NCBI GenBank assembly: GCA_900169235.1
Contig: FWCC01000167.1
Span: 1 to 45,753, forward strand
Length of the DNA stretch: 45,753 bases
Reading direction: 5' to 3'
Source: Zarea fungicola
Taxonomy: Eukaryota > Ascomycota > Sordariomycetes > Hypocreales > Cordycipitaceae
Shown piece after piece: positions 1 through 11,505 of this stretch. Made by a program: the position numbers and the translations under genes. The notes beneath the pieces were generated by a model, which was not told the origin of the DNA, searched no databases, and worked only from the letters and a program-made list of their open reading frames with translations. Within the stretch, counting starts at the first letter, position 1. Each line of letters opens with the position of its first letter.

Positions 1-1
1 T

Positions 2-2965
2 CAACAGCCTGGAGGAAATCAACAGCCCGGAGGTACTCAGCCTGGCAGCGGAGGTTCTAACACGCAGCCAGGTGGTAATAACGGTTTATCGGATGCTTGT
101 TTATTGCTTCTTCAAACAAGCGGCCTTGCTCTTATCCCCGGTCTCGCACAGTGCCGCTCACAGCTTGACCCAAGCGTTCTTCCTAACGTAGTCCGGTGCC
201 TTACGCCTGCCAACATTCTTCCAACGACTCAGGGAATCGAGGTAGTCCAATGTTTGGCAAATGGTCTTGGCCTAACGGGCAATAGAGGCAGCATCGCTGT
301 GCCTGGCACCACTATTGGGGGTAATACCGGCCTACCCGTTGCTAGCAATCCTAGTCTTCTTGGTGGTCTTGGCAATCTGGTTGGCGGCCTGCTTGGTGGC
401 AATAAGAACGCAAATGGTGACCAAGGTGGTAGTCCTGGCCTTATTGGTGGTATCGGAAACCTTCTTGGCGACATTCTTGGCCAGAACAGGGGCGGTGGCA
501 ACCCCATTACTAGCAACCCCATCGCTGGTAACCCCATTGCTGGTAACCCCATTGCTGGTAGCCCTATCACCAACAATCCTACCAACGGGGACCCCAACGG
601 TCAGCAAGGAGGCAACCCGGGTCTTATTGGCGGCTTAGAAAACCTTCTCGGCAATCTTCTTGGCCAGAACAAGGGTCCTAGCAATCCTAGCATTGGCAAC
701 CCCATTACCGGTAACCCTATTATCAGCAACCCAGTTAATGGTAATGCGGGTTCTGGCAACGTCAATCAGCCCAGTGGTTCTAATAAGCCTGCCCCAGGCA
801 GCACAGGCACTGGCAACAATGGACTCAACCTCAATCTTGGTCTAGGGCCTGGTACTGGCCTGAACATCGGCCTCAATGGTCAGAATGGCCTGGGATTGAC
901 ACTCGGTGGCAGCCTTCTCGGCAATGGCGGCAATCTCGGTGTTAACCTTGGCGGGAAAGGGGGACTTCTCAACGTGGACGGCAACCTTCATGACGCGGGC
1001 GGCGATCAGCTGGGCGGGAATCTAGGTGTTGGCCTTGGTCCGAATGGCCTGAATGTCGGCGGCAGCCTCGGTGGAGGCGCTGGTGGTCAAAACGGAATCA
1101 AGGGCGGCCTTGGCGGAAATCTGGGCCTCAATGGAAACGGGCTGAACGGTAATCTTGGTGGTGGTCTTGGTCTCGGCAATACTGGACTCAACGGCGGACT
1201 CGGTCTTAACGCAGGAGCAAACGGCCTCAATGTCGGCGGAGGACTTGGTGGCAGCCTTGGCGGCGCGAATGGATTAAACGGTGGCCTCGGTGGCAGCCTG
1301 GGCCTCAATGGTGACGGAGTCAAGGGTAATCTCGGTGGCGGCTTGACCGGCTCTGGGGGATCAGGTCTCAACGGCGGCCTTGGTCTCAACGCAGGAGGCA
1401 ACGGAGTTAATGTCGGCGGTGGACTTCAGGGAGGAGCCGGCGGTGCCACGGGTATCAACGGTGGACTCGGCGGCAGTCTGGGCCTCGGGAGTCAAACTGG
1501 TCTCAACGGTAACCTTGGGGGCGGCCTAAACGTTGGCGGCGGCAATGGTCTTGGTGTTGGTGGCAACCTAGGCGCGGATCTGAACGGCAACGGCCTCAAT
1601 GTTGGCGGCAAACTGAATGGCGGCCTCGGCGGTGCTGATGCAGGACTAGGCCTTGGTGTAAATGCCGGGTCCAATGGTATTAATGCAGGAGTAGGAGGGG
1701 GACTCAACGCTGGCGCTGGAACCGGTCTCAATGGCGGTCTTGGACTCAATGCCGGAGCAAATGGCATCAATGCTGACGTTGGCCTGAATGGTGGCCTCGG
1801 CGGTGCTACTGGAGGGCTAAACGCGGGTGTTGGTCTTGGGTCCAATGGCCTCAATGCAGGGTTAGGCGGAGATCTTAACGCTGGCGCTGGAACTGGCTTG
1901 AATGGCGGGCTAGGAGTCAATGCTGGAGGAAACGGTGTGAATATTGGGGGCGGTCTTCAAGGAGCTGCCGGTGGCGCGAATGGCCTGAATGGAGCCCTTG
2001 GCGGCAACGTTGGGCTTGGTTCCAATGGTCTCAATGCAGGCGTGGGACTGAATGGAGGTGCTGGAGGAGCAAATGGCCTTAATGGCGGACTGGGTGTCGG
2101 CGCTGGCCTTGGTTCCAACGGTCTTAATGCCGGTGTAGGAGGAGGTCTCAACGCTGGCGCTGGAACAGGCCTTAACGGCGGCCTTGGAGTCAACGCAGGC
2201 AGTGGTGGACTGAATGTTGGTGCTGGTCTCAACGGAGGTGCTGGAGGAGCAAATGGCCTCAATGGCGGACTGGGTGTCGGTGCTGGCCTCGGTTCTAACG
2301 GTCTTAATGCCGCTGTAGGAGGAGGTCTCAATGCCGGTGCGGGGACTGGCTTGAATGGTGGTTTAGGAGTGAATGCAGGTGGTAGCGGCATCAATCTAGG
2401 CGCCGGTTTGAATGGAGCTGCAGGAGGTGCGAATGGCCTAAATGGAGGCCTAGGGGTTGGCGCTGGCCTCGGCGCCAACGGCCTCAATGCAGGCGTAGGA
2501 GGAGGTCTCAACGCTGGCGCTGGAACCGGCCTTAACGGCGGCCTCGGGGTCACCGGAGGCGGTGGCGGCCTCAATCTCGGTGGCGGCCTCTCAGGAGGCG
2601 CAGGCGGCGCGAGTGGAATCAACGGAGGCATTGGTGGCAATCTCGGCATCGGCGGTAGTACCGGTATCAATGGCAACCTCGCCGGTGGTCTCAACGCCGG
2701 AGGCAGCGGCGGCGCGGGAGTCGGTGGAGGCTTCAGCGGCGGCATCGGCGGAGGAGGGGCCAACCTGAACGGCAATATTGGAGCCTCCGTTGGAGGCCAG
2801 AATGGCCTCAATCTCGGCGTTGGTGGAGGCGGCGGCTTGGGTGTAAGCGGCGCCAGCGGAGGCGGTGGTGGCAGCTCAGGAGTTGGTCTGTCCGGGTCTG
2901 GCAGTGGAGGTGGCTCTGTTGGAGGCAGACTCAGGCCCGCCGGCGGTGTTGGCATCGCAGTTTAA
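2..2965 (+). CDS. Gly/Asn/Leu-rich tandem-repeat protein, 5' end outside the window
   Basis: The frame is open from base 2 to the TAA at 2963-2965 (987 codons), so the true start lies to the left. Visible order: QPGG-type repeats; a short non-repetitive segment with four Cys (roughly residues 35-85, containing LAQCRSQL, VVRCLTP and VVQCLAN); two similar blocks with GLIGGxxNLLGxxLGQN; a run of Asn-Pro-Ile pentapeptides; then about 700 residues of Gly-Leu-Asn-Gly-Gly-Leu-Gly-type repeats, which tighten into a 60-residue super-repeat near the C-terminus. It ends GGVGIAV with no GPI signal or membrane segment. Composition and repetition suggest an extracellular or wall-associated structural protein, but this is inference; the signal peptide that would decide it is off-window. 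The high-GC repeat gives long Pro-rich shadow ORFs on the other strand, which I ignore. No named family recognised. Confidence 0.8.
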   Translation, partial: QQPGGNQQPGGTQPGSGGSNTQPGGNNGLSDACLLLLQTSGLALIPGLAQCRSQLDPSVLPNVVRCLTPANILPTTQGIEVVQCLANGLGLTGNRGSIAVPGTTIGGNTGLPVASNPSLLGGLGNLVGGLLGGNKNANGDQGGSPGLIGGIGNLLGDILGQNRGGGNPITSNPIAGNPIAGNPIAGSPITNNPTNGDPNGQQGGNPGLIGGLENLLGNLLGQNKGPSNPSIGNPITGNPIISNPVNGNAGSGNVNQPSGSNKPAPGSTGTGNNGLNLNLGLGPGTGLNIGLNGQNGLGLTLGGSLLGNGGNLGVNLGGKGGLLNVDGNLHDAGGDQLGGNLGVGLGPNGLNVGGSLGGGAGGQNGIKGGLGGNLGLNGNGLNGNLGGGLGLGNTGLNGGLGLNAGANGLNVGGGLGGSLGGANGLNGGLGGSLGLNGDGVKGNLGGGLTGSGGSGLNGGLGLNAGGNGVNVGGGLQGGAGGATGINGGLGGSLGLGSQTGLNGNLGGGLNVGGGNGLGVGGNLGADLNGNGLNVGGKLNGGLGGADAGLGLGVNAGSNGINAGVGGGLNAGAGTGLNGGLGLNAGANGINADVGLNGGLGGATGGLNAGVGLGSNGLNAGLGGDLNAGAGTGLNGGLGVNAGGNGVNIGGGLQGAAGGANGLNGALGGNVGLGSNGLNAGVGLNGGAGGANGLNGGLGVGAGLGSNGLNAGVGGGLNAGAGTGLNGGLGVNAGSGGLNVGAGLNGGAGGANGLNGGLGVGAGLGSNGLNAAVGGGLNAGAGTGLNGGLGVNAGGSGINLGAGLNGAAGGANGLNGGLGVGAGLGANGLNAGVGGGLNAGAGTGLNGGLGVTGGGGGLNLGGGLSGGAGGASGINGGIGGNLGIGGSTGINGNLAGGLNAGGSGGAGVGGGFSGGIGGGGANLNGNIGASVGGQNGLNLGVGGGGGLGVSGASGGGGGSSGVGLSGSGSGGGSVGGRLRPAGGVGIAV
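497..571 (+). repeat. 15-bp coding tandem repeat (Asn-Pro-Ile-x-x)
   Basis: Five consecutive 15-bp units of the form ggtaaccccattgct encode GNPIT/SNPIA/GNPIA/GNPIA/GSPIT. The two central units (527-541 and 542-556) are identical. Related Asn-Pro-Ile units recur near 690-745. Confidence 0.9.
2029..2650 (+). repeat. 180-bp (60-residue) coding super-repeat
   Basis: The block beginning ctggaggagcaaatggcc recurs exactly 180 bp apart, at about 2061, 2241, 2421 and 2601. A second landmark, ggaggaggtctcaacgctgg, follows the same period near 2140, 2320 and 2500. The copies keep frame and differ mostly at third positions or by Asn/Gly/Ser exchanges, and the last copy is the most diverged. Less regular relatives extend upstream to about 1000. 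Confidence 0.85.
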
Positions 2966-5900
2966 ACAAACCTGCAACTGCAAGATGCAACGAGAGTCTG
3001 AAACTTGTACTCACAGCAAGAAAAAAAAAACACGACACACAACAAACAGCTTCTACGACTTGCAAATACTCGTGACTTACTCTATTCACTTTCACGTGTT
3101 GGAGCCGATGCATCCATTCTACCTTCCCACACTGAGAGACTTCGCAACACCACAATTTTTTCTCTGCTTTCTTACATTCAAGCACATTCTTTATTTAGCG
3201 CACATCTTTTTCTGTTTCATACGGTCTCTGTTTTTCTTCAAAAAATCCAACTTTGGAGGCTTGATAGTGTTGAAACAACCGTTTGCCAGCCCTGTTGATA
3301 ATATCATTTGCATAAACTGTTTTCCACAAAATAGGTTAGAACTGTGACTATTGTGACCTTGAACCCCAAAACATTGTTAAAAAGACTGTAAATTTGTGCT
3401 CTCTTCGCTAGGGATTGCTTTGCGAACTCCTATTTCTGAACTTTGTCACTAACGGCAATATTCGCGTACATTATTTCAGCATGAAGCTTCTACGCATTAA
3501 CCATATAAATAATAAAATTTGTCACATGTGGACCTGGCAGATACAAGTGACGCTAGTTCAGTCATATATAGCTTCTATAGAGTCATTCCTATCTAGCAGG
3601 GACATCAATCATTCATCCAATATTCACTATTGCTCCTTTATACGCGTGGCAAGCGGTAGCAATTGCTCTACCTTCGTGCGACCGTGAGACCTGACTAGAC
3701 CGTCAGGACTTCTAGGTAGCCGAGCCTGAATCTCAAGGCCAATTTGACCACCAAACCAGGCATTTATACCGGGTACAAAGTAAAGAATACCTTCTTTTTT
3801 CTTTACCCTGCGGCCTACCAAGCGACCAAATCTCGATCGTCGGCGTGTACTGTCTCCATCGATCCCAATACCAACGTCAACCAAGCAGCTGTACCTTTCA
3901 TTAGGCCACACAGCTCTTTCTCTTACAGCCCTGTTACCTGCTGTTACTTTTGTGCCTCTTTCCTTTCTGTCCTTTTTACCTTCTTCCCCCTGTTGTCTAC
4001 GATGGGCTTGTCAAAGCAGCTTAAACAGCTTGGTTGTCACATGTTGGCGGCCTCAGGGCCATAAATGATAGGCTCTCCACCACTAGCTAGGGACAATGAA
4101 TAACAACTATCTTATCACGTCTTGCTGCATACTATGATAGTGAGGAACGTAGTGGTCACGAATCCTACTAGCTATCTTAATAGTTAAGAGTAGTATATTG
4201 TCAGACCTCAAAGGGTCCTCTCATTATGACTTGCTAGGAGTCAAGTATAACCGGGCTACTGCTAGAATTAGCGATACACTTCTCTTAACTATTAGATAGC
4301 CAGCAGGGTTCGTGATTACTACCTTCCTCACTGTCAATATATACAGCAAGAAGTAGTAAAAGTGATGGTTGTTGATTCATACTAGCTAGTGATTCGGGCC
4401 TGCTATTTATGGCCTTGAGGCCGCCACAAGTGACGGCCCCTACATATGAAGCTCTATACTTATGACCTAGCCAGCGTCATGTGTGGCTGCCACACAACTG
4501 GCTGGTGACACATGTGACAGAAATGATCGATAGTTATAGGGCAGCCGTAGCAAAAAGGAGACAGGCACTTGAGATGACTAGATTTTCGCACGTACGCAAT
4601 CTTCGTCTATATGCCATGTCGCGATGTTGTGATGAACATTTAATTGTGGTTCAGCGGGAACATGGTTGAGATTGGTTGTCTTATTGTTGATATTGGTGTT
4701 AAGGGACAGCTGTGGTGGGTAAAATGCGTTATACTGTGCGACTTGTCATTGTACTGTATAAACCACACTGTACATGGTTACTGTGCGAGTTTTTATTTTA
4801 TATGAACAATCAAGCGCCAGACGTCAGAATACGACAAAAATAAAAAATTCGTATTCATACTGAACAGAACGTGAGACTACACTATAAAAATAAATATCTC
4901 GAGGCTTGGCGACTGCTCGTATGCTTGCCCAGCCCGTAGGATTCGTCAGCTCGACGCTTCAATTTGCTCGCGAGAGAGCCTTGCCAGGTACTCCATACAG
5001 TTGGCTAAATATTAAGTAACTTAGTAAGTTAATACGAAGCGAAAAAAATCGTTTGGTTGTGAGCGCCCAAAATATTGGAGCAGTGGGGCGGCTATTCATC
5101 CTTTTGCTGGATCAGTTGTGGCTATGCAAGAATGTCCAAAACAGTGTCGACATGAACAAGCCACAAGAGACACCACAAGTCAAGGCCCAGAATAAAAAGG
5201 GATGCTTCTGAGATGAAACACACGCGCTACGTAAGCTGCCCGACAGTCGTGAGATTGTGACTGGCGACTGCTCCTTGGGGTCCGCTATCAAGTACCCAAA
5301 CAGAATAGTAGGGATGGGGGCGATTTGCAGAGCCTGAGCGATTGCCACTGGAACTGGGAAGCCAAGAATGGTAAAATCGGCGGGACCCCTGGACGTGGAC
5401 TGCAAAAGTCGAAGATACAGTCGGCAACAGTCGGGTATCAGTATAAACAGGATCCTGTATAGACTAGTTATCAAAGTTAATAAAGCAAGATCGGCTCTTT
5501 GGACCCTCCATGGCGTGGCTAGGCCCCCCCTGCCCCTGAAACGAGCAGCAGTTGTACCAGGTACTATGCACCCTCGGATCCTCGCTCGTTGTAATTAATC
5601 TTCCTCTGAGAAGATATTTCGGTTAAAATAATAGGATATCGGTTGCAATTACATGTACTCCGTAGTAACAGAATCATTGCCTACCAACACTATTCCCTGC
5701 TCGTCCGAATTCCCTTTAGCCAGGCAGGGTTGGTAGGTTCTTGAAGAGGCGGCAATGACTGTCCATCGGACTGGTACCTGCCAGTCAGTCTACGGGGGCA
5801 AGACAAAGGGAGGGCCAACCTAACCGCGTGCTCCGTACCCGGTACCCCCTACTCAAAACAGGATTCTCGGTACCTGACTGGCCGACTTCAGGGGTGTGTG

Positions 5901-6621
5901 GTCCCGTACCTTGATCCACTGTACCAGTAAATGCGGCCATCTCATGGCTAATCACTAGTCTCAAAGCTTGTCCACACCACCAGCCCATTTCTCCAGCGCC
6001 TCTCAGGGCTTTCATCGCCCAACAGGGCTGCTGGAAACAAGTTCGGCAGGGGTGGCTACAGAGTCCAGCACCATGAAATGGCGATGTGCAGGGTTGCGTT
6101 GGGGCTGTGCCTGTGCCTTGGCAGTTTCCTTCTCCTTTCATTCCTGCTCCAGTGGTCACTTTTCTGATTCTCCAGTCTAAAAGGTGGTCTAATGAAAGCT
6201 TTTACCACCTTGCTTGCCACCCACTGTCAAGCTGCAGGTGAGGGTGAGGTGCATGGCAAACGCCCTCCCTGCCGTATTTCATTTCTTGACCTCCCTCCCT
6301 CGCTCCATCTCGTTGTTTTCTCCTTCCCAATTCTCAGTCTTGTCATTGGCAACTTCTTCTTTTTTCCATCTTCAATCGTTTTTGCTTCACTTTTAATTCT
6401 TTCCATACTCATTTTAGCAACCGCTCCAACCCGCTCTTTGTTGGTAGCCATTTTCATCCCCGACCACTTCTTCTTCTCTACACTCTCTCGAATCCGCCGC
6501 TTTACTTGGCAATCGCCCTTGTTTTAATTACTATTCCACTCGCGATACACTCACCCCGCAACAGCGCCCTGCACAGTATTACATCACCAAACATTCTACG
6601 TCTGATAGTTTAATCACCGCC
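2966..6621. other. Gene-free spacer between the repeat protein and the GH72 gene
   Basis: About 3.6 kb without a convincing gene. It holds the 3' flank of the repeat gene, an AT-rich stretch, the inverted-repeat element at 4036-4434, and a pyrimidine-rich leader (about 6280-6620) in front of the GH72 start. The longest ORFs here (5112-5474 minus, 5785-6159 minus, 6192-6527 plus) show no recognisable domain; the first begins at TTG and the third lies in the presumed 5' UTR. Confidence 0.6.
4036..4434. mobile_element. Foldback / MITE-like element with ~165 bp imperfect inverted-repeat arms
   Basis: The left arm (4036-4200) and the reverse complement of the right arm (4272-4434) align along their whole length, roughly three-quarters identical by eye. 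Shared blocks include ggcggcctc-ggccataaat, cactagctag, cttgctg, cagtgagga/tagtgagga, atcacgaa and aatagttaagag. A ~70 bp unique loop separates them. There is no coding capacity. The arms begin GTCAC-TGT, and a perfect GTCACATGT / ACATGTGAC pair also exists at 4036-4044 and 4510-4518, so the outer end may lie further right. I could not identify a target-site duplication, so the transposon class is unknown. Confidence 0.7.
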
Positions 6622-8059
6622 ATGAAGGGTTTTGCTGTCTTGTCAGCACTTGCTGCCGTCGGCTCCGTTGGCGCCTCGCCCGCCAAGCGTGCCGACCCTG
6701 TTCCCATCACTCTCTCTGGTAATGGTATGTAATGTCCATACTTTAGCATTATCGACCCTCCCGCTTGTCATCTTTCTGTATCTACTGAGGCTAACAACGA
6801 ATACACCGCCAGCTTTCTACCAGGGCAACACGCGCTTCTACATCCGCGGTATCGACTACCAGCCCGGTGGTGATGCTGCCAGAGTCGACCCTCTGGCCGA
6901 CAAGAGCATCTGCAGTCGTGATATTGAGTGGTTTAAGGATCTCGGCGTCAACACCATTCGAGTATACACTGTTGACAACTCCAAGGATCACACCGAATGC
7001 ATGGGTCTTCTCGCCGATGCTGGCATCTACCTCGTTCTTGATGTCAACAACGGCCTTTACTCAATCAACCGCGCCGACCCTGCGCCTTCCTACAACGCTG
7101 CCTACCTCCAGAGCATCTTTGCCACCGTCTCGGAATTCGCCAAGTACAAGAATACGCTCGCCTTCTTCTCGGGCAACGAGGTCATTAGCAAAATCAACGA
7201 GACGTACAATGCTCCGTACATCAAGGCGGTTACCCGTGATCTCCGCGCTTACATCAAGGCCCAAGCCTCACGCCCTATTCCTGTCGGTTACTCGGCTGCC
7301 GATGTTTCCGAGAACCGTCTCGAGACTGCCCTGTACATGAACTGCGGCCCCGACGAGGTTCGCTCGGACTTCTTTGCCTTCAACGACTACTCGTGGTGCA
7401 ACACGGACTTCCAGACGTCTGGCTGGGACCAAAAAGTCAAGAACTTCACTGATTATGGTGTACCTCTCTTCCTCTCCGAATACGGGTGCAACCAGAACGG
7501 CAAGCGCAAATTCCAGGAGCTCCAGGCTCTCATGGACAAGGAAATGACTGCCGTATACTCTGGTGGTATAATGTATGAGTACTCGTACGAGGAGAGCAAG
7601 TACGGTATTGTGCAGATTGACGGCAAGGACGGCCAGGGCAAGGTCACCAAGGAAGGTGACGGCACTGAGTATGACAACTTCAAGAAGGCTCTCAAGGCTT
7701 ACCCCGCCCCTAGCGGCGACGGTGGCGCCTCGAAGACCGCTCACAATTCCAAGTGCCCTGGCAAGAGCACCAACTGGAATGTCGACGCCGACCTCATCCC
7801 TGCTATGCCTCAAGAGGCTGAAAAGTACATCAAGTCGGGTGCCGGCACTGGCCCCGGCCTGAGTGGTTCCGGCTCGCAGTCGGCTGTCGACAGTGGCGTC
7901 TCGCAGAAGAACGTTACACTTGACGGCTCCAGCTCCAGCTCCGGCTCCGGCTCTGGCAACGGCACCAAGAAGAACGATGCCGGTACCTTGACCGGCTCGT
8001 CTCTTGTTGCTACTCTCGCTTCGGTCACGGTTGCTCTCGTCGGCACTTTGCTTCTATAA
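6622..8059 (+). CDS. gel1: GPI-anchored beta-1,3-glucanosyltransferase, GH72 (Gel/Gas family)
   Basis: Two exons, 6622-6724 and 6813-8059, joined across an intron with donor gtatgt, branch-like ctaac and acceptor cag, give 449 aa, close to the usual length of Gel1-type enzymes. The start is the ATG at 6622: it gives a cleavable signal peptide (MKGFAVLSALAAVGSVGAS), and joining restores the family motif SGNAFYQGNTRFYIRGIDYQ. The catalytic acid/base is Glu157 in FFSGNEVIS and the nucleophile Glu257 in LFLSEYGCN. After the catalytic domain comes a Ser/Gly-rich linker and a hydrophobic C-terminus typical of a GPI signal. The Cys-rich X8/CBM43 module is absent, so this is the short subclass. Known role of the family: the enzyme cuts beta-1,3-glucan and rejoins it to elongate side chains in the cell wall at the plasma-membrane outer face. 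Confidence 0.96.
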
Positions 8060-11000
8060 ATTGGGATATGGGCCGATGGCTGACATGAGGCTGTGTGTGT
8101 ATGTTTTTTTTTGGGGCCAATTCTACTTTTGATGGCTCTTGTAATCTCTTGAACGGAATGGGATGCGTGTTTGGAGTCTGCACAGGGAATTTGCTATTGG
8201 TAGACGTGTATCAGTCTAGATAGTAATGAATAAGCTCTGTGTGTTTTATATTTGCTCTTTTTTGAATTGCTCTGATGGTAAATTAGTTGCTCTAGAACCG
8301 ATGGTCACCGGTTTGAAGCGGGCTTACCGCGCCCTGGGGCGGCCTCGCGGCATCTGTGAAGTCAGGTTCGCCAATCGGGAATTAAGTGATGATGTCATGT
8401 CTTGTATTTGTACTGCATCGCAGTCGCACAGTTCTTTATTAGGTCTCGAGAACAATTGCTGAGCCTGCAGAATGCGGTATCTATAAATAACTAAGAGCCT
8501 GGTACAGAGCAAGACGGGCCGGATCCGATAGCTACCGTTAACTAGGTATGGAGTAATCAAATGGATAGGAATGCAAAGACGACCTGTACGGAAATTGGAA
8601 GCTCCACAGTTGATATTGGAGGAGGCGGATAGTCTGGGCTATCCGACTGGACATGAAGAAAGAAGCAGTCAGAAATTTAGGAAAAAGTGAGCTGAGTTGG
8701 AAGGCAAGTGGGGAATTGTTGGGTGAGAAACATGTCAGCTTTGGTATTATACTGATAACTAGTAAGATGAGTATTGGTCTCGCTGAATACTCTGGGCCGT
8801 TCTGCTTCTCTTCTTGTGAAGAAGTCGCCGATTCGCCAGTGGGTTTCATTAGAGTGCAGCACCAAGCCGGGTGGGGCAACCACGGCTGGTGGCGGGAAGA
8901 TGATGAGCATGTTTCTTTTTGATTATTTTGCTAATTATTTAGGCAATTTTCCCAGTTGGCGTGCTCTGAATGTATGTATATCAATCGAGCATCTACCAGA
9001 GCCCAAACCACTGGGGAGGGTGGTTTTAGGAGGGTGGAAGGGCGGAAGGACGGAAGGAAGGAAGGCCGCTGTACTAAATTAGGGTAGCACAGTAACTAGA
9101 GTAGCAAAAACCCCAAACGGACCGAAACAACTGGGGAATAACAGCCATGTGCTCCGTTATCCCCGGGCCGGATGGGCGGGCAAAAGAAGAAGAAAATTAG
9201 AAGAGAAGCGCAGAGAGGGCTGCCACGACATGCAAAGGGGCCTGTCTGCGTCATGGTCTGATAATTCTTGGCGAGGAGGTGCAGCTGCTGAAGTCCAACT
9301 GGGATGTATTTTAGCTGGATAGAGAGGATCATGGAACGACACTGCTGGGAAATGGGTGTGGTGGGTGCAGGTGTTGTTTGATGCAAACTGGGTGGCGAGG
9401 TGCAAGTTCGTGGGGTTCGTCTCAAGGCGGGCAATTAATTTACAGCAATGCCATGTGGTGACTGGTTTTGGTGACGTCTGCATGGGGATTGGCCCGTCAC
9501 CAGTAAACTGTAAAATGGTTGGTTTAGTCCAGGGTTTGCTTTTTTTGCGATTCTAGAAGAGCAAAAACTGTACAAGCTACCAACGAGTATTCACCACGGT
9601 TTAGCACACTGTCCGGTACAACAAAATATTAGTTGGTACCTAGATGCAGAGCCTGACTTGAACCAACTCTAGAGTCCCCATTTCACATACAGTCTGCATC
9701 CGATTATGGGAACCGAATCTCAAATGTATACGGAGTAAGGACTAATTTGGTCTTTGAGTCTTTTATTGCCCAATACTCCAGAGGCGGATAAAGAACGGAG
9801 TCAAGAAGGATTGCCTGTTTCGTATGGCCCGCTGGAAGATTGCAACCAGCAGTCCACTCACTCCAGAGTGGCTAGTTGGTTAGCGCAATACAAGCCCGCT
9901 AAAAATTGACAAAAAGGGCCTCTGCCCCGCTTGCCCGCCCGCCTTCCACGAGCCCCGCGACAGAGGGACATTGGACATTGACACCTTTGCGCCTCAACAA
10001 GGAAGGGAAATATCAAAAGGTGGTAGTCGGCAAGTTGGCAAGTTGGCAAGTTGGCAAGTTGGCAAGCTGGCAAGCTGGCAAGCTGGGTGGTGGTTGCGCC
10101 GCTGCCTACAGTGCCTTGATAGGCAGGAACTTTGGAAAGCGGTTGCAGTGGCACAGTACATCCGGCGCAGCGCGTCTTGGCCTCTCAAACAACAGCGCGC
10201 ATCCAACCGCTCGGTACTGGTGTATACATGTTTGGCTGAACCGTCTGGCTGACAAGTACAACGTCATCCACAGAACCCACATCACCATCACAAAATTATT
10301 GCATTACAGTAATTGGCGCTGGAAAGGGGTAAACAGTCACCTTCCCACCATCACACGGGGTACAGCCTCCCGCCAATTGTAGCAAGTCTGCGTTGCTTCT
10401 GTGGCAAGGCCTTTTTGCGGAAACGAAGACGGGAAAGAAACGGACCTGCCTGAATTTGCCAGTCGGGCCTTGAAAAGAAATTAGCCAAACAGAAATAATA
10501 ATAGTTTTATTAGCCGGGCTGGTTCTGTATCCAACTTGGTGCTCCGTACGGGTCGCCCCTCTTTCGACCAAATGGGAACTCAGTGTTTGTTCCTCATCTG
10601 CCTGTCGCAACAGTAATTAATTATTCCTCTCTGCCCCGTGTCGCCGTTGTCGGTGTCTCTCACGCAGGCTCCGTCACTCACGCAGGTTCTTCTTCATCGA
10701 GCCTGGTCTCTCGTCTGAAGCACCCAGATTCTGCATCAACACCCACAATCCATCTTTCGACTTTTTTGGTTTTCCAATTTTCCGAATTCAAGTTGTCGCC
10801 CAAAAAGGGTCTCGTTGATTTGCCAAGGTGGGTAGAGAAGCCGTTTATTATCCCCTTAGTAGTACTGTTCGTCCACAGCACCCCTGCCCTGTATTTCTCG
10901 CCCCCGTTTTTTCAGCGACGGTCCTCGCTGTATTCTTCCGGCTTTCTCGCGCTAGAAGCATGAGGTGCCTCTGGGAAAGGACAAAAGTATAGTTACTGCT

Positions 11001-11505
11001 CAGGCCCTTTTGTTCTCCGCCAAGACCTGCCTACGCCGACCCGCGAAACCCCCTGAAGAAACCTCAAGTCAGCACAGCAAAAAGTTGGTTTAGCGGCTTG
11101 ACCAGACCCTACCACTACATACGGCAGCATCCGCGGCAACGCGTAAACCCGTTTTCTTCAACTGTCCGAAGCCAACCCTTTCTTTGGGCTGCCAATCTGC
11201 TTCATCACGCCGAGTTCCCATTCGCTTCGTTGGCCTCGCTTTGCTGGCCTCGCTTCATTTTTTTTTTCCCGCTTCATCTTTGACTCGTCCTTTTTTTTTT
11301 TGCTCTCTTCTCCTGCGAACCTCTTCCCGGCTACACATTATCTAGCCCGCCAAGCAAAACTCTCGCCCCGCTGACAAATATTCCCACCAGACAATTTCAG
11401 CTCGACGTCACCCACACCTCCCGAGACATTTCCTGACTTTTTTTCTGTCATCCGTCTCATCATCTTCTTTCTGGACTTGTGCTTCAGTCATCTCCTGCAG
11501 ACATC
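8060..11505. other. Spacer between the GH72 gene and the unknown five-exon gene
   Basis: About 3.4 kb. It holds the GH72 3' flank, a purine-rich patch near 9020-9065, an 8-bp tandem repeat at 10029-10084, and from about 11180 a strongly pyrimidine-rich stretch with T-tracts that looks like the promoter/5' UTR of the next gene. A D-arm-like sequence (ggctagttggttagcgc, near 9870) has no matching T-arm, so I do not call a tRNA. No ORF resembles a known protein. Confidence 0.55.
10029..10084 (+). repeat. 8-bp tandem repeat (ggcaagtt / ggcaagct)
   Basis: Seven perfect-phase 8-bp units: four ggcaagtt followed by three ggcaagct, a clean switch of one base between the two sub-arrays. Non-coding as far as can be seen. 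Confidence 0.95.

Noticed and set aside
1957..2955. Long Pro-rich minus-strand ORF (332 codons) and its neighbours at 1087-1401 and 1492-1920
   Set aside because: Exact antisense of the GC-rich Gly repeats; Gly codons read backwards give Pro. No start context or domain.
5112..5474. Hydrophobic 120-codon minus-strand ORF
   Set aside because: Starts at TTG with no internal ATG near the start, and has no recognisable domain.
6192..6527. 111-codon plus-strand ORF before the GH72 gene
   Set aside because: Lies in the pyrimidine-rich leader; Phe/Ser/Leu-rich translation is what CT-rich UTR gives.
9868..9885. D-arm-like sequence suggesting a tRNA
   Set aside because: No pairing acceptor stem and no TTCGAAT-type T-arm downstream.
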